In this document: positions 15,798-23,245 of the stretch, piece after piece | Position numbering within the stretch: position 1 is the stretch's first letter | Layout: each line of letters begins with the position of its first letter | Origin: Granulosicoccus sp964498925 | GTDB taxonomy: Bacteria > Pseudomonadota > Gammaproteobacteria > Granulosicoccales > Granulosicoccaceae | DNA length: 23,245 nucleotides | Assembly: GCA_964498925.1 (NCBI GenBank) | Contig: CAZCKD010000028.1 | Coordinates: 1-23,245, forward strand | Direction of reading: 5' to 3' | Notes under the pieces: generated by a model | What the model was told of the DNA's origin: nothing | What the model saw: the letters and a program-made list of their open reading frames with translations, nothing else | The model's database searches: none | Program-made: the position numbers and the translations under genes

Positions 15798-16744
15798 GTC
15801 ATCCGGATTCCTCAGATCCATCCCGTTTTAAAAGGCGAAGTATTCGTAAGCTTCAACGTCATGCGGATCGATCCAAACCGACCAACGTAACGGCTGGACC
15901 ATCCAGTTGTGATGTGTTCTATGTAGGAAAATCTTCCTATGGGCCTGTTGGCATAGCCGCTAGCATGGACGTAGATTCTTCAGCTTCCTTAGATGTTGGC
16001 GATGCGCTTCATGCCCTGGTTTTAGGCGTTATTGAGCAAAAGTTGCAGTACGTGGAAAACTGGTTTCAATGTGTATTCGACATTGAGCCGGGGCTCAAGC
16101 AATCGGAAGTCAATTCTGAACTCTTCACCATAAGGGATAAAAACGGTTCGGGAGCTTCTCTTTCCTTATTCTTACCCGTTCAATACTGGCATTTAATTCC
16201 TGCAGTTCCCGCTAAGGGAATGTCATCAGAATGGGAAATTATTTGGTCGAAATATAAAGGCACTGTGTGTCTGAGTAAGTTGTCCATGCAGCGTGAAGAG
16301 GTGGATAGCATTACTAAAGGGAGCCTGATACTCATACCTGAGTCTTTTAATGAGCAATGGCCTTCTTCCATCAACGTTCCGGATCTATCCGTTCAATTGC
16401 CTGGCAATTACGCGGCATCAGCCGGAAGTTGGTCTTCTACCGGCGGGTTTGAATCAATGCCTAACGAAGCTGTGATACCTATGGATGTCGTTGCTAACGA
16501 AGATGCTGATCAACCGCATGAGGTGCTGGCTGCTCTTGAAATTAAGGGGGTGATCACTCATCTGATTGAAGTGCCATCAAATGCACTTGTGCCTTCTGCT
16601 GGTGAACAGACCTTGCAAACGCCAAAAACAACTACTCATCAAGAGTGCCGTCTGGCCGTCGGCAGCGGCAAGGTCTTTACAGGTTACGTGGCTCCGGTTG
16701 CCTCCGGGTTCGGTATGTTTGTAACCGGTGGCAGCTCTTTGTGA
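15794..16744 (+). CDS. sctQ: SctQ-like sorting-platform (C-ring) protein, divergent
   Basis: A 316-residue soluble protein directly before sctR-S-T, the usual place of SctQ (YscQ/HrcQ/SpaO, related to FliM/FliN). SctQ builds the cytosolic pods that load substrates. The N-terminal ~220 residues are variable. The C-terminal ~90 residues, including ECRLAVGSGKVFTGYVAPVA, loosely fit a SpoA domain, but the usual conserved hydrophobic pattern is weak, and I could not confirm two SpoA domains. An in-frame ATG at 16481 would give an 87-residue C-terminal product, the size of the separate SctQ-C made by many systems, but it has no clear ribosome-binding site. The ATG at 15794 overlaps the regulator stop; an upstream in-frame TTG at 15776 is less likely. 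Confidence 0.65.
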   Translation: MSHPDSSDPSRFKRRSIRKLQRHADRSKPTNVTAGPSSCDVFYVGKSSYGPVGIAASMDVDSSASLDVGDALHALVLGVIEQKLQYVENWFQCVFDIEPGLKQSEVNSELFTIRDKNGSGASLSLFLPVQYWHLIPAVPAKGMSSEWEIIWSKYKGTVCLSKLSMQREEVDSITKGSLILIPESFNEQWPSSINVPDLSVQLPGNYAASAGSWSSTGGFESMPNEAVIPMDVVANEDADQPHEVLAALEIKGVITHLIEVPSNALVPSAGEQTLQTPKTTTHQECRLAVGSGKVFTGYVAPVASGFGMFVTGGSSL

Positions 16745-16778
16745 ATTCAAAAAGAACGATGTTCGCCGATAAATAGCC

Positions 16779-17432
16779 ATGGATCTTTCGACATTCACGC
16801 CGTCGTCGGCACTGCTAACCGTTATATTTCTAGCGTTAGCGCCGTTCGTTGCGGTCATGGTGACATCATTCACCAAAATCATTGTAGTGCTATCGCTATT
16901 GCGTAACGCTCTGGGCGTTCAGCAGATACCACCTAACCTGGTTTTAAATGGTTTGGCGATGATACTGACTATCTATGTTATGTATCCGGTAGGGCAGGCG
17001 ATGATGGGCGCTATCGATGATACCGATATCGATGTGCAGTCCACCGAAGAACTCTTTCAAGTAGTTAGTTCCGCCAAGGAACCACTTCGTGAATTTCTGG
17101 TAAAGCATTCTGATGATTTGGAGCGGGAATTCTTCCAGTCGACCATCGTCAGGATGATTGATGCAGAGAATAGCGATGAAATACGATCAGATGATTTTGT
17201 CGTACTCATTCCTGCATTTACGATCACTGAATTGACTGAGGCGTTTCAGATCGGCTTTCTAATTTATCTGCCGTTTATTATTATCGATTTGGTAGTGTCG
17301 AACATATTGATGGCCCTTGGCATGATGATGTTGTCACCGCCATTAATATCTCTACCGTTCAAGCTGTTGCTTTTTGTTCTTGTCGAAGGGTGGGCCAAGC
17401 TGACGCATGGTCTGGTTGTCTCCTACCTGTAG
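16779..17432 (+). CDS. sctR: SctR, T3SS export gate core
   Basis: SctR (YscR/HrcR/FliP) makes five subunits of the core export gate. The 217-residue protein has membrane segments near the N-terminus (about 10-30 and 50-72) and C-terminus (about 150-175 and 185-205). Family motifs include MVTSFTKIIVVLSLLRNALG (28-47) and QQIPPNLVLNGLAMILT (48-64), and later LIPAFTITELTEAFQIGFLI (about 143-162). The ATG at 16779 gives the normal length; the upstream 34 bases after sctQ are noncoding. sctS follows by eight bases. Confidence 0.98.
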   Translation: MDLSTFTPSSALLTVIFLALAPFVAVMVTSFTKIIVVLSLLRNALGVQQIPPNLVLNGLAMILTIYVMYPVGQAMMGAIDDTDIDVQSTEELFQVVSSAKEPLREFLVKHSDDLEREFFQSTIVRMIDAENSDEIRSDDFVVLIPAFTITELTEAFQIGFLIYLPFIIIDLVVSNILMALGMMMLSPPLISLPFKLLLFVLVEGWAKLTHGLVVSYL

Positions 17433-17440
17433 GTGTATCG

Positions 17441-17716
17441 ATGGACGCTGGCAATATCATAACGATCACGCAGCAAGCGCTGTGGCTGGTATTGAAACTA
17501 GCAGGCCCAATAGTCCTCGTCGCCGCAGGTGTCGGGCTATTAGTCGCGTTTATTCAGGCGGCAACACAGTTACAAGAACAGACCGTGCAGTTCGCCGTAA
17601 AGTTTTTTGCGATTGTGTTTGCGATCTTTGTTTTTGCATCCGTTATGGGTGCATCGCTTTTTCAGTACACCGATCTGATTTTCAGCACCTTCCCGGATAT
17701 GGTCCTGGGATCATAA
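17441..17716 (+). CDS. sctS: SctS, T3SS export gate core
   Basis: SctS (YscS/HrcS/FliQ) is a small two-segment membrane protein of the export gate, present in four copies. The 91 residues show two hydrophobic hairpin helices (about 14-38 and 50-74) joined by the conserved FIQAATQLQEQTVQF loop. AGGTG at 17431-17435 precedes the ATG at 17441; an earlier in-frame codon at 17390 lies inside sctR. It lies between sctR and sctT in the universal order. Confidence 0.97.
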   Translation: MDAGNIITITQQALWLVLKLAGPIVLVAAGVGLLVAFIQAATQLQEQTVQFAVKFFAIVFAIFVFASVMGASLFQYTDLIFSTFPDMVLGS

Positions 17717-17735
17717 GCATGCGACGCTGACCAAA

Positions 17736-18539
17736 GTGGGTGACGCAACCATATTTGACTTGGGCATTGGCTACATTATTGTGCTGGCCATGTCGTCACT
17801 GCGCATAGCGGTTGCTTTCCTCATAACGCCTCTGTTCACTGATGAGCTGGTGCCGCCACTTATCAAGACCTCGTTATTCGTAGCCTTGGGCATCATAGTG
17901 ACCACTGTTCATCCCACTATTGATGTTGAATCCTTTTCGAGTCTTCAATGGATAATGCTGTTTGCCAAAGAAGCTTTTATTGGGTTGGCCGTCGGTTTCT
18001 TTTTCGGAATATTTCTATGGGCGTTTGAATCGGCAGGTGTCATCGTAGATACCCAGATTGGCGCTGCCATGTCTATGGTTTACGACCCTATCACGGGTCA
18101 TGAAACGACATTGTACGGCGAGCTAATCAGCCGATGGATTCACTTTCTATTTGTTGCTGCAGGTGGGCTGCTCTTTCTTACCATGGCGGTTCTCGAGAGC
18201 TACGTGATTTGGCCCATGGATCAATTTATACCGGACTTTCAACGAGCCTCGGTAGTATTCTTCCAAGAAGAATTCGGTCGGTTCGCCAGTCTGATTTTGA
18301 TGATTGCAGCGCCAATCATCATCGTTGTTTTTATGGTGGATGCATCGCTAGGGCTTATCAATCGTTTCGCAAAACGATTAGATATTGTCTTCATCTCCAT
18401 GGCCATAAAAAACCTGGTGGGCTTGTTGATGGTTTTGATTATGATTCCGATAATGGCGAACGTTCTGTTTCGCCAGTTGGATATCCACAACGAAGCCTTA
18501 TGGGATACCTTGAATCAAATTCTAGGTGTTGCCGGCTAG
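17736..18539 (+). CDS. sctT: SctT, T3SS export gate core
   Basis: SctT (YscT/HrcT/FliR) is the single gate subunit that caps the SctR/SctS complex. The 267-residue protein is strongly hydrophobic, with about six membrane segments, and has the family patterns SLRIAVAFLITPLFTDELVP (residues 21-40) and AFESAGVIVDTQIGAAMSMV (about 95-114). The GTG start at 17736 gives the standard length; no good ATG lies nearby. sctU does not follow, unlike in most T3SS loci. The T3SS strand run ends here, facing a convergent gene. Confidence 0.97.
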   Translation: MGDATIFDLGIGYIIVLAMSSLRIAVAFLITPLFTDELVPPLIKTSLFVALGIIVTTVHPTIDVESFSSLQWIMLFAKEAFIGLAVGFFFGIFLWAFESAGVIVDTQIGAAMSMVYDPITGHETTLYGELISRWIHFLFVAAGGLLFLTMAVLESYVIWPMDQFIPDFQRASVVFFQEEFGRFASLILMIAAPIIIVVFMVDASLGLINRFAKRLDIVFISMAIKNLVGLLMVLIMIPIMANVLFRQLDIHNEALWDTLNQILGVAG

Positions 18540-18657
18540 CGTAAGCCTTAGAACAAAGCAGCCTAATCTTTTTCGATAGTTACGTGCTTTTACCTGCGAA
18601 GACTGCCCGGTAGAAATACAAAAGTCCGGTGTCGATATAAGTCCCCGCGTCCTGTGG

Positions 18658-19197
18658 CTACTCCACAAACAAACCATCACTCAATGAGATGTTTGAAGGC
18701 GCTGTGCCTCTAACAAACAAAGACGAGACGGGTGCGACCAATCGATTCTCGATAAGGTAGGTTCTTTTCATCGCCAGCCGATCGACCGCGACCATGTAGG
18801 TGTAGAGCGAATTGGCGCTGGTTTCTTTAACTGTGGAGACCATGAGTACGCCGCGCCCGGTTCTATTCGCAGAACGTTCTACGTTGTATCCGCGTTTAAT
18901 GAGTACATCACGCACTGCACTCATGAATGTAGAAGTTGAGTTAGGAATTCGTATGACTGCTTGGGCTTTGTCGTAGTTTGGTACCTGAACAAGTGCATTG
19001 ACCAAGTCTGTTGCTATGACAATTTCAGGTTGGAAGGTATTGATACCCAGCTTCGCCTCACCACTTGCGCTGTTGCCCTGGTCAGAACAATCTGCTGCTC
19101 CATCACAGTTACGTGGTGCTGAGCTAGCACAGGCTTGAAGCATTACCAGCGTGCTGATCAGTGACAGCATCTTCAATAATTTGGGGAAATTGATCAC
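18658..19197 (-). CDS. Lipoprotein, candidate secretin pilotin
   Basis: A 179-residue lipoprotein of no family I recognise. The signal peptide ends in lipobox LQAC (C23), with two further cysteines at 31 and 37. The mature part (about 52-179) has alternating strands and helices, including a helix ending LIKRGYNVERS and a Tyr-rich strand. The GTG start at 19197 is preceded on the minus strand by AAGAGAG. It is convergent with sctT, and no terminator is obvious in the 118 bases between them. A small outer-membrane lipoprotein next to a T3SS is a natural candidate for the SctG pilotin that helps SctC assemble, and SctC has a C-terminal tail free for such binding. This is inference; an unrelated lipoprotein is possible. 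Confidence 0.8.
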   Translation of the reverse strand: MINFPKLLKMLSLISTLVMLQACASSAPRNCDGAADCSDQGNSASGEAKLGINTFQPEIVIATDLVNALVQVPNYDKAQAVIRIPNSTSTFMSAVRDVLIKRGYNVERSANRTGRGVLMVSTVKETSANSLYTYMVAVDRLAMKRTYLIENRLVAPVSSLFVRGTAPSNISLSDGLFVE

Positions 19198-19395
19198 GGT
19201 ATTCTCTCTTATTATTAGTTCTGGTGAATCCGCTTACTGCGAAATAACTCCTAGACTTTAAGTGTATAGGAGGAGCACTTTGGGTAGAACGGAGGCCCCT
19301 CGGAAATGAGATTCGGTTGGCATCTCACAGAGCAATTTGTGCCTGAATTTGACAGCCATCTAATTCGGGGCGGATTTTAAGATCGCGGTACCAGC

Positions 19396-19412
19396 AGGTT
19401 CAATGGGAACCT
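19396..19412. promoter_or_regulatory. Inverted repeat upstream of the dehydrogenase gene
   Basis: AGGTTC (19396-19401) and GAACCT (19407-19412) flank a five-base centre, 43 bases before the dehydrogenase start, in the divergent gap 19198-19454. It is a candidate operator. Nothing else is recognisable in this gap. Confidence 0.35.
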
Positions 19413-19454
19413 TAATGGGTTACTATTGTTTTTTGCACTGAATTGGAGTGAATG

Positions 19455-20333
19455 ATGGCGCGCGTTACTTTTCTCGGACTGGGTGTGATGGGCTACCCCA
19501 TGGCAGGCCACCTGCAAAAGGCCGGTCATGATGTCACGGTCTACAACCGCACGACAGCCAAGGCCGAAAAATGGGCTGAAGAGCATGGCGGTAGCTTCGC
19601 CGATACTCCGGCGGCGGCAGCCTCGGGAGCAGATTTTGTCATGTGCTGCGTTGGTAACGACGACGATCTGCGTTCGGTTGTGTTGGGTGAGAGCGGGGCG
19701 TTGGCAGGTATGTCTAAAGGTACTGTCTTCGTTGACCACACAACGGCTTCTGCGCAGGTTGCCGGTGAAATTGCTGCTGTTGCGACAGAGGCGGGAATCG
19801 GCTTTGTCGATGCGCCGGTATCCGGTGGGCAGGCCGGGGCTGAAAACGCACAGCTTGCCATCATGTGCGGAGGCGCTGAGCAAGACTATGACAAAGCCAG
19901 CCCCATCATGGATGTTTATGCCAAGGCGATGGAACGATTCGGTGGTGTGGGCTCTGGGCAGATAGCCAAGATGTGCAATCAGATCTGCATTGCCGGTTTG
20001 GTCCAAGGCATGTCAGAGGCTATTAACTTTGCCGAAAAATCAGGTATTGACGCTAAACAAATGGCATCGCTGGTTTCTAACGGCGCAGGCGGATCCTGGC
20101 AGTTAGCCAACCGCGCAGAGACCATGGTAGATAACAAATTCGATTATGGCTTTGCAGTCGATTGGATGCGTAAAGATCTAGGGATTGCTCTAGATGCTGC
20201 AAAAGAATTGGGTGTGTCTCTACCAGTTACTGCCTTGGTCGATCAGTATTATGCTGAGGTGCAGCAGTTAGGCGGTGGACGTTGGGATACGTCCAGTCTT
20301 ATCCAACGATTGAGGCATTTCCAGAAGGGCTGA
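19455..20333 (+). CDS. Beta-hydroxyacid dehydrogenase (3-hydroxyisobutyrate dehydrogenase family)
   Basis: A 292-residue NAD(P)-dependent dehydrogenase of the 3-hydroxyisobutyrate/tartronate-semialdehyde reductase/GLYR1 group. The N-terminal Rossmann motif is FLGLGVMGYPMAGHL (6-20). The substrate-binding signature DAPVSGGQAGAENAQLAIMC spans 119-138, and the catalytic Lys is K172 in GSGQIAKMCNQ. The substrate cannot be fixed from sequence. GGAG at 19445-19448 is well spaced for the second of two adjacent ATG codons (19455); the first is at 19452. It is convergent with the prenyltransferase gene and has no evident link to the T3SS. Confidence 0.94.
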   Translation: MARVTFLGLGVMGYPMAGHLQKAGHDVTVYNRTTAKAEKWAEEHGGSFADTPAAAASGADFVMCCVGNDDDLRSVVLGESGALAGMSKGTVFVDHTTASAQVAGEIAAVATEAGIGFVDAPVSGGQAGAENAQLAIMCGGAEQDYDKASPIMDVYAKAMERFGGVGSGQIAKMCNQICIAGLVQGMSEAINFAEKSGIDAKQMASLVSNGAGGSWQLANRAETMVDNKFDYGFAVDWMRKDLGIALDAAKELGVSLPVTALVDQYYAEVQQLGGGRWDTSSLIQRLRHFQKG

Positions 20334-20388
20334 GTCAAGCTGACCACCCAATCGATTACCCCGTTTAGCATTGAGCTTTGTCTGTTGA

Positions 20389-21339
20389 CTAAGTGCCGGC
20401 AATATAGCGTTGAAAAAACAACGTTAAACCGAATGCAACGAATGGCAAGGTAGAAAATACGATTGAAACACCGTCGCTGGTCATGGTACCCGCGACGGTG
20501 ATAAGCAGCATATCGACGAGGGCGATGCCGGCAATAAGGCCTGTGACGGCTTTCGGTACATCGCCTGCGTTGCGTCGAATAATCCATCTGAGGCAATAGC
20601 CAATCCATAGTGCGGTTACGATGATGGCTGCCCACACCGTGTAAGACGACGGTGCGAAGTAAAGTCCGAACAGAATAGGTGCCGTCAGAAATGCTAGCGG
20701 CCACCACGAAGATACTTTGTCTAAATGTTCTTGTTTGGCGGTGTAGGTTAAGCCGATCAAATACGCCAAAGTCATCATCGCGCCCAAGTAGACGAAGCTT
20801 GATGGTTCGGCACTGATAGAGAGCGCGCAGGTTGAATAAACGAATAATCGACACATGCCCATCAATAAAGGGCTGACAGGGTTGTTCTTGTGCCAGGCGT
20901 TGTAACCGACGATACACACGCATAGTAGGACGCCTGATATCGCAGCTGGTAGCACGTTAGCGTTTTGTTCTGCTATACCGAAGACGCAGACTAGTGATAC
21001 TGCTAGTAGGCAAAATCCAGCGATAAATACGGATCTTCCAGAGACCAAACCCATGGGGATGGGGCGGTTGGGTCTTTCCACTGCATCAATGGCTTGATCG
21101 AAGGCGTCGTTGAGGTACATACCGCCAACGTAGGCAAGGCTCATCGCTAGCAGCAATCCGGCTACGGGAAGTACAGTAACTTCGGCTCCGCTAAGAATGA
21201 CTGCGGCTAGAACGTTAGTCCAAACGGTGGGCAGATTTGAGACTCTTCCAAGCCTAAGAGCCGTGCCGAAAGTCCAGCCTTGGGGCAGAATGTCCGATGT
21301 CGTTGTGCTGCTGGCCATGGGTGAGTATGAAAAATGCAT
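20389..21339 (-). CDS. eboC: EboC, UbiA-like prenyltransferase
   Basis: A 316-residue polytopic membrane protein of the UbiA superfamily with about eight or nine hydrophobic segments. The prenyl-diphosphate binding motif is present as NDAFDQAIDAVERPNRPIP (77-95; N77, D78, D81, D85). Neighbouring EboF- and EboB-like genes identify it as EboC of the ebo cluster. That cluster is known from cyanobacteria, algae and various bacteria, where it has been linked to transport of a metabolite precursor to the periplasm (scytonemin). A second in-frame ATG at 21318 is an alternative start. It is transcribed away from eboF. Confidence 0.88.
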   Translation of the reverse strand: MHFSYSPMASSTTTSDILPQGWTFGTALRLGRVSNLPTVWTNVLAAVILSGAEVTVLPVAGLLLAMSLAYVGGMYLNDAFDQAIDAVERPNRPIPMGLVSGRSVFIAGFCLLAVSLVCVFGIAEQNANVLPAAISGVLLCVCIVGYNAWHKNNPVSPLLMGMCRLFVYSTCALSISAEPSSFVYLGAMMTLAYLIGLTYTAKQEHLDKVSSWWPLAFLTAPILFGLYFAPSSYTVWAAIIVTALWIGYCLRWIIRRNAGDVPKAVTGLIAGIALVDMLLITVAGTMTSDGVSIVFSTLPFVAFGLTLFFQRYIAGT

Positions 21340-21381
21340 AGATAGGGGTTACATAGTCATTGCAGTTTCCATGCTCAAATT
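21340..21381. promoter_or_regulatory. Short divergent intergenic region eboC/eboF
   Basis: Only 42 bases separate the two divergent starts, so the promoters must overlap each other or extend into the coding regions. No clear promoter elements or ribosome-binding sites are visible. Confidence 0.35.
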
Positions 21382-22800
21382 ATGAAACAGACGCTCGTCA
21401 TTCTCGTAGTAGGTCTTAGCCCCGCATTGGTAGGTGAACATACGCCTCATCTTGCGAAACTTGCTAAACGTGGTGGACTCAGGCCCATGAAGGCTGTGAC
21501 GCCTGCGGTTACCTGTACTGCTCAATCTACCCTTGTTACCGGATTAACGCCGAAGGAGCATGGCATTGTCGGTAATGGCTGGTATTTCCGGGATCTGTCC
21601 GAAGTCTGGTTATGGCGTCAATCGAATCGACTGGTCGCGGGTGAAAAAATTTGGGAAACAGCCAAAGCCTTAAATCCGGAATTCACCTGCGCAAAAATGT
21701 TCTGGTGGTACAACATGTATTCCACAGCCGATTGGAGCGCAACACCTCGCCCGATGTACCCGGCAGATGGGCGGAAAATTCCTGATCACTACACCTACCC
21801 AGCCGAGCTGCATGATGAGCTTGATGAAAAACTGGGGCAGTTTCCTCTATTTAAGTTCTGGGGGCCGATGGCAGACATTACCTCCAGCCGTTGGATAAGT
21901 GATGCAACACGGCACATGATGGATACGCGAGATCCAACGCTTACGCTGACCTACCTTCCGCACCTTGATTACAACTTGCAGCGTTTAGGGCCAGACCTTG
22001 AACATCCTGACGTGCAAGCAGATCTTCGTGCCGTCGATGCTTTATGCGGAGAGCTGATCGAGAAGGCGGATGAAAAAGATCAAAACGTTATTGTTGTTTC
22101 GGAATACGGCATTACACCGGTTACCGATGCTGTGCATATCAATCGAGAGCTTCGATCAGCTGGACTGATAAAGGTACGAAACGAACAGGGTCGTGAGCAA
22201 TTGGATGCAGGCGCTTCCGATGCTTTTGCTGTTGTCGATCATCAAGTAGCACATGTCTATGTGAATGATAAAAGCAAGATAGACTCTGTGCGCAAGCTAA
22301 TAGAAGCTATGGATGGGGTAGAGCAGGTTCTGGGCGAGAAAGAGAAACCGCTCTGGGGTCTTGATCATGAGCGATCAGGTGAGCTTGTAGCCATCTCGAA
22401 AGACGATCGTTGGTTTAGCTACTACTACTGGTTAGATCAGGAGCGTGCTCCTGATTATTCGAAAACGGTTGATATACACAGAAAGCCGGGATACGACCCG
22501 GTTGAGTTATTCGTCGATCCTTCTCTCTCTTCGCCGAAGTTGGCTGTAGGTACCCGATTGATTAAAAAGAAGTTGGGATTCCGAACGCTACTCGATGTCA
22601 TTTCAAATCATGAGACAACATTAGTCAAAGGATCACACGGTCGAGTGACTGATTCATCTGATCACGGTCCACTGGTTATCAGTAGCGATGCAGCGCTGTT
22701 ACCTAAAGGCGAGATTGAGGCTACTGCGTTTAAGCAGTTGGTTTTAGATCACGTGTTTGTTGATGAAAACAGTGATAGTGAAGTGAAAAAGGCAGGTTGA
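21382..22800 (+). CDS. eboF: EboF, alkaline phosphatase/phosphodiesterase-superfamily protein
   Basis: A 472-residue protein of the nucleotide pyrophosphatase/phosphodiesterase branch of the alkaline phosphatase superfamily. The nucleophile region is TPAVTCTAQSTLVTGLTPKE (40-59, T44 the likely nucleophile), followed by HGIVGNGWYFRD. Other features are LPHLDYNLQRLGP, SEYGITPV, DHQVAHVYV and DIHRKPGYDPVELF, which are characteristic of EboF-type proteins. Two positions usually used for metal binding differ: the first Asp after strand 1 is Val (LVVGLSP), and the usual SDHG is SEYG. There is no signal peptide. The enzyme's substrate in the ebo pathway is unknown to me. The gene is convergent with eboB. 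Confidence 0.88.
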   Translation: MKQTLVILVVGLSPALVGEHTPHLAKLAKRGGLRPMKAVTPAVTCTAQSTLVTGLTPKEHGIVGNGWYFRDLSEVWLWRQSNRLVAGEKIWETAKALNPEFTCAKMFWWYNMYSTADWSATPRPMYPADGRKIPDHYTYPAELHDELDEKLGQFPLFKFWGPMADITSSRWISDATRHMMDTRDPTLTLTYLPHLDYNLQRLGPDLEHPDVQADLRAVDALCGELIEKADEKDQNVIVVSEYGITPVTDAVHINRELRSAGLIKVRNEQGREQLDAGASDAFAVVDHQVAHVYVNDKSKIDSVRKLIEAMDGVEQVLGEKEKPLWGLDHERSGELVAISKDDRWFSYYYWLDQERAPDYSKTVDIHRKPGYDPVELFVDPSLSSPKLAVGTRLIKKKLGFRTLLDVISNHETTLVKGSHGRVTDSSDHGPLVISSDAALLPKGEIEATAFKQLVLDHVFVDENSDSEVKKAG

Positions 22801-22885
22801 CGGGAAAGGTCACTGCCTTGATTCAGCTGTGTTTTTTAGCTCTTCATTTATGATGATATTAAGTCGTGCCTGACTGCTTCAGACA

Positions 22886-23245
22886 TTACTCAATAATCAG
22901 ATTGTCAGTGTTTCTGGAAGAAGCATTCTCTTCCACCACAGGCTCACGCCCACCGCGTAAAATGCTGTTGCCTTCATAGACGGTTCTCTGATCTATCGGT
23001 GCGGGCTCCAGCCAGTCGCTTTCTTTCATCTGACCACTTTGGCTATACGCGTCTAACGCGTTTTGATAGCAGGCGAGTCGGACGTTCTCGGTAGAGATGC
23101 CTTTCTTAAGAGCCAGACTTGCGGTTTTGGCAACGCCAAGTGGCTCTGAAATTCCCCAGTCGCAAGCTGAATCGACAATGATCCGATTTGCACCGTATTC
23201 AGCGAGTATGTCCACCATTCGCTCGTTACCCATCTTTGTCGAAGG
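22886..23245 (-). CDS. eboB: EboB, TatD-like metal-dependent hydrolase, 5' part missing
   Basis: The reading frame stays open to the right edge of the window, so only the C-terminal 119 residues are seen. They begin PSTKMGNERMVDIL and include EYGANRIIVDSACDWGISEP, the conserved C-terminal region of EboB-type TatD-like hydrolases with the metal-ligand Asp. A variable tail of about 40 residues ends at the stop 22886-22888. The gene runs convergent to eboF, with 85 noncoding bases between them. The remaining ebo genes (A, D, E) may lie beyond the edge. Confidence 0.83.
   Translation of the reverse strand, partial: PSTKMGNERMVDILAEYGANRIIVDSACDWGISEPLGVAKTASLALKKGISTENVRLACYQNALDAYSQSGQMKESDWLEPAPIDQRTVYEGNSILRGGREPVVEENASSRNTDNLIIE

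Noticed and set aside
16766..16773. GCCGATAA resembling a sigma-28 -10 box before sctR
   Set aside because: It is only six bases from the start codon and has no matching -35 at the required distance; an internal flagellar-type promoter is unlikely.
22789..22836. AAGGCAG/CTGCCTT hairpin at the end of eboF as a terminator
   Set aside because: The stem is only seven bases with a 17-base loop, and the T run lies 11 bases beyond it, so the support is too weak.

Overview
The window is dominated by a nearly complete type III secretion system (T3SS) locus (about 1-18540, all on the + strand), followed by a lipoprotein gene on the opposite strand and then by part of an ebo-type gene cluster (about 20389-23245). 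The organism is most likely a gammaproteobacterium. The base composition is moderate, genes are tightly packed with ATGA-type overlaps, and the Sct proteins, FixLJ-like regulators and ebo genes all fit a free-living or host-associated (possibly marine) proteobacterium. I cannot name a genus from sequence alone.

T3SS layout: a 5'-truncated Gly-Ala repeat protein with a harpin-like Leu/Gln helix (3-362); sctU (825-1973); a 245-residue secreted-filament candidate in its own terminated unit (2427-3225); then a long run sctV, sctC, sctD, sctF (99-residue needle candidate), sctI, sctJ, sctK-like, sctL, sctN, sctO, sctP-like, a histidine kinase, a FixJ/NarL-type response regulator, divergent sctQ, sctR, sctS and sctT (ends 18539). 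This covers the export gate (R, S, T, U, V), ATPase complex (K, L, N, O, Q), basal body and secretin (C, D, J), inner rod and needle (I, F) and a length-control candidate (P). No recognisable translocators, gatekeeper (SctW) or chaperones are present, so these must lie elsewhere or be unrecognised.

The two most interesting points are these. First, the C-terminal 78 residues of the 245-residue protein align with the 99-residue needle candidate: both start at a Trp, share a Gly-Gly turn and have nearly identical C-termini ending in ARKQ. The larger protein therefore looks like a needle-fold subunit enlarged by an N-terminal helical domain and a Ser/Gly linker, a candidate filament or tip protein. 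Second, a soluble PAS-like histidine kinase and its response regulator sit inside the structural operon, with the regulator overlapping sctQ, which suggests built-in control of the system.

Right of the T3SS, a GTG-started lipoprotein gene (18658-19197, - strand) is a candidate secretin pilotin by position. A beta-hydroxyacid dehydrogenase gene (19455-20333) follows. Then come eboC (UbiA-like prenyltransferase, - strand), eboF (phosphodiesterase-like, + strand, divergent from eboC by 42 bases) and the 3' part of eboB (TatD-like, - strand, running off the right edge). No tRNA, rRNA, integrase, IS element or CRISPR array was seen.
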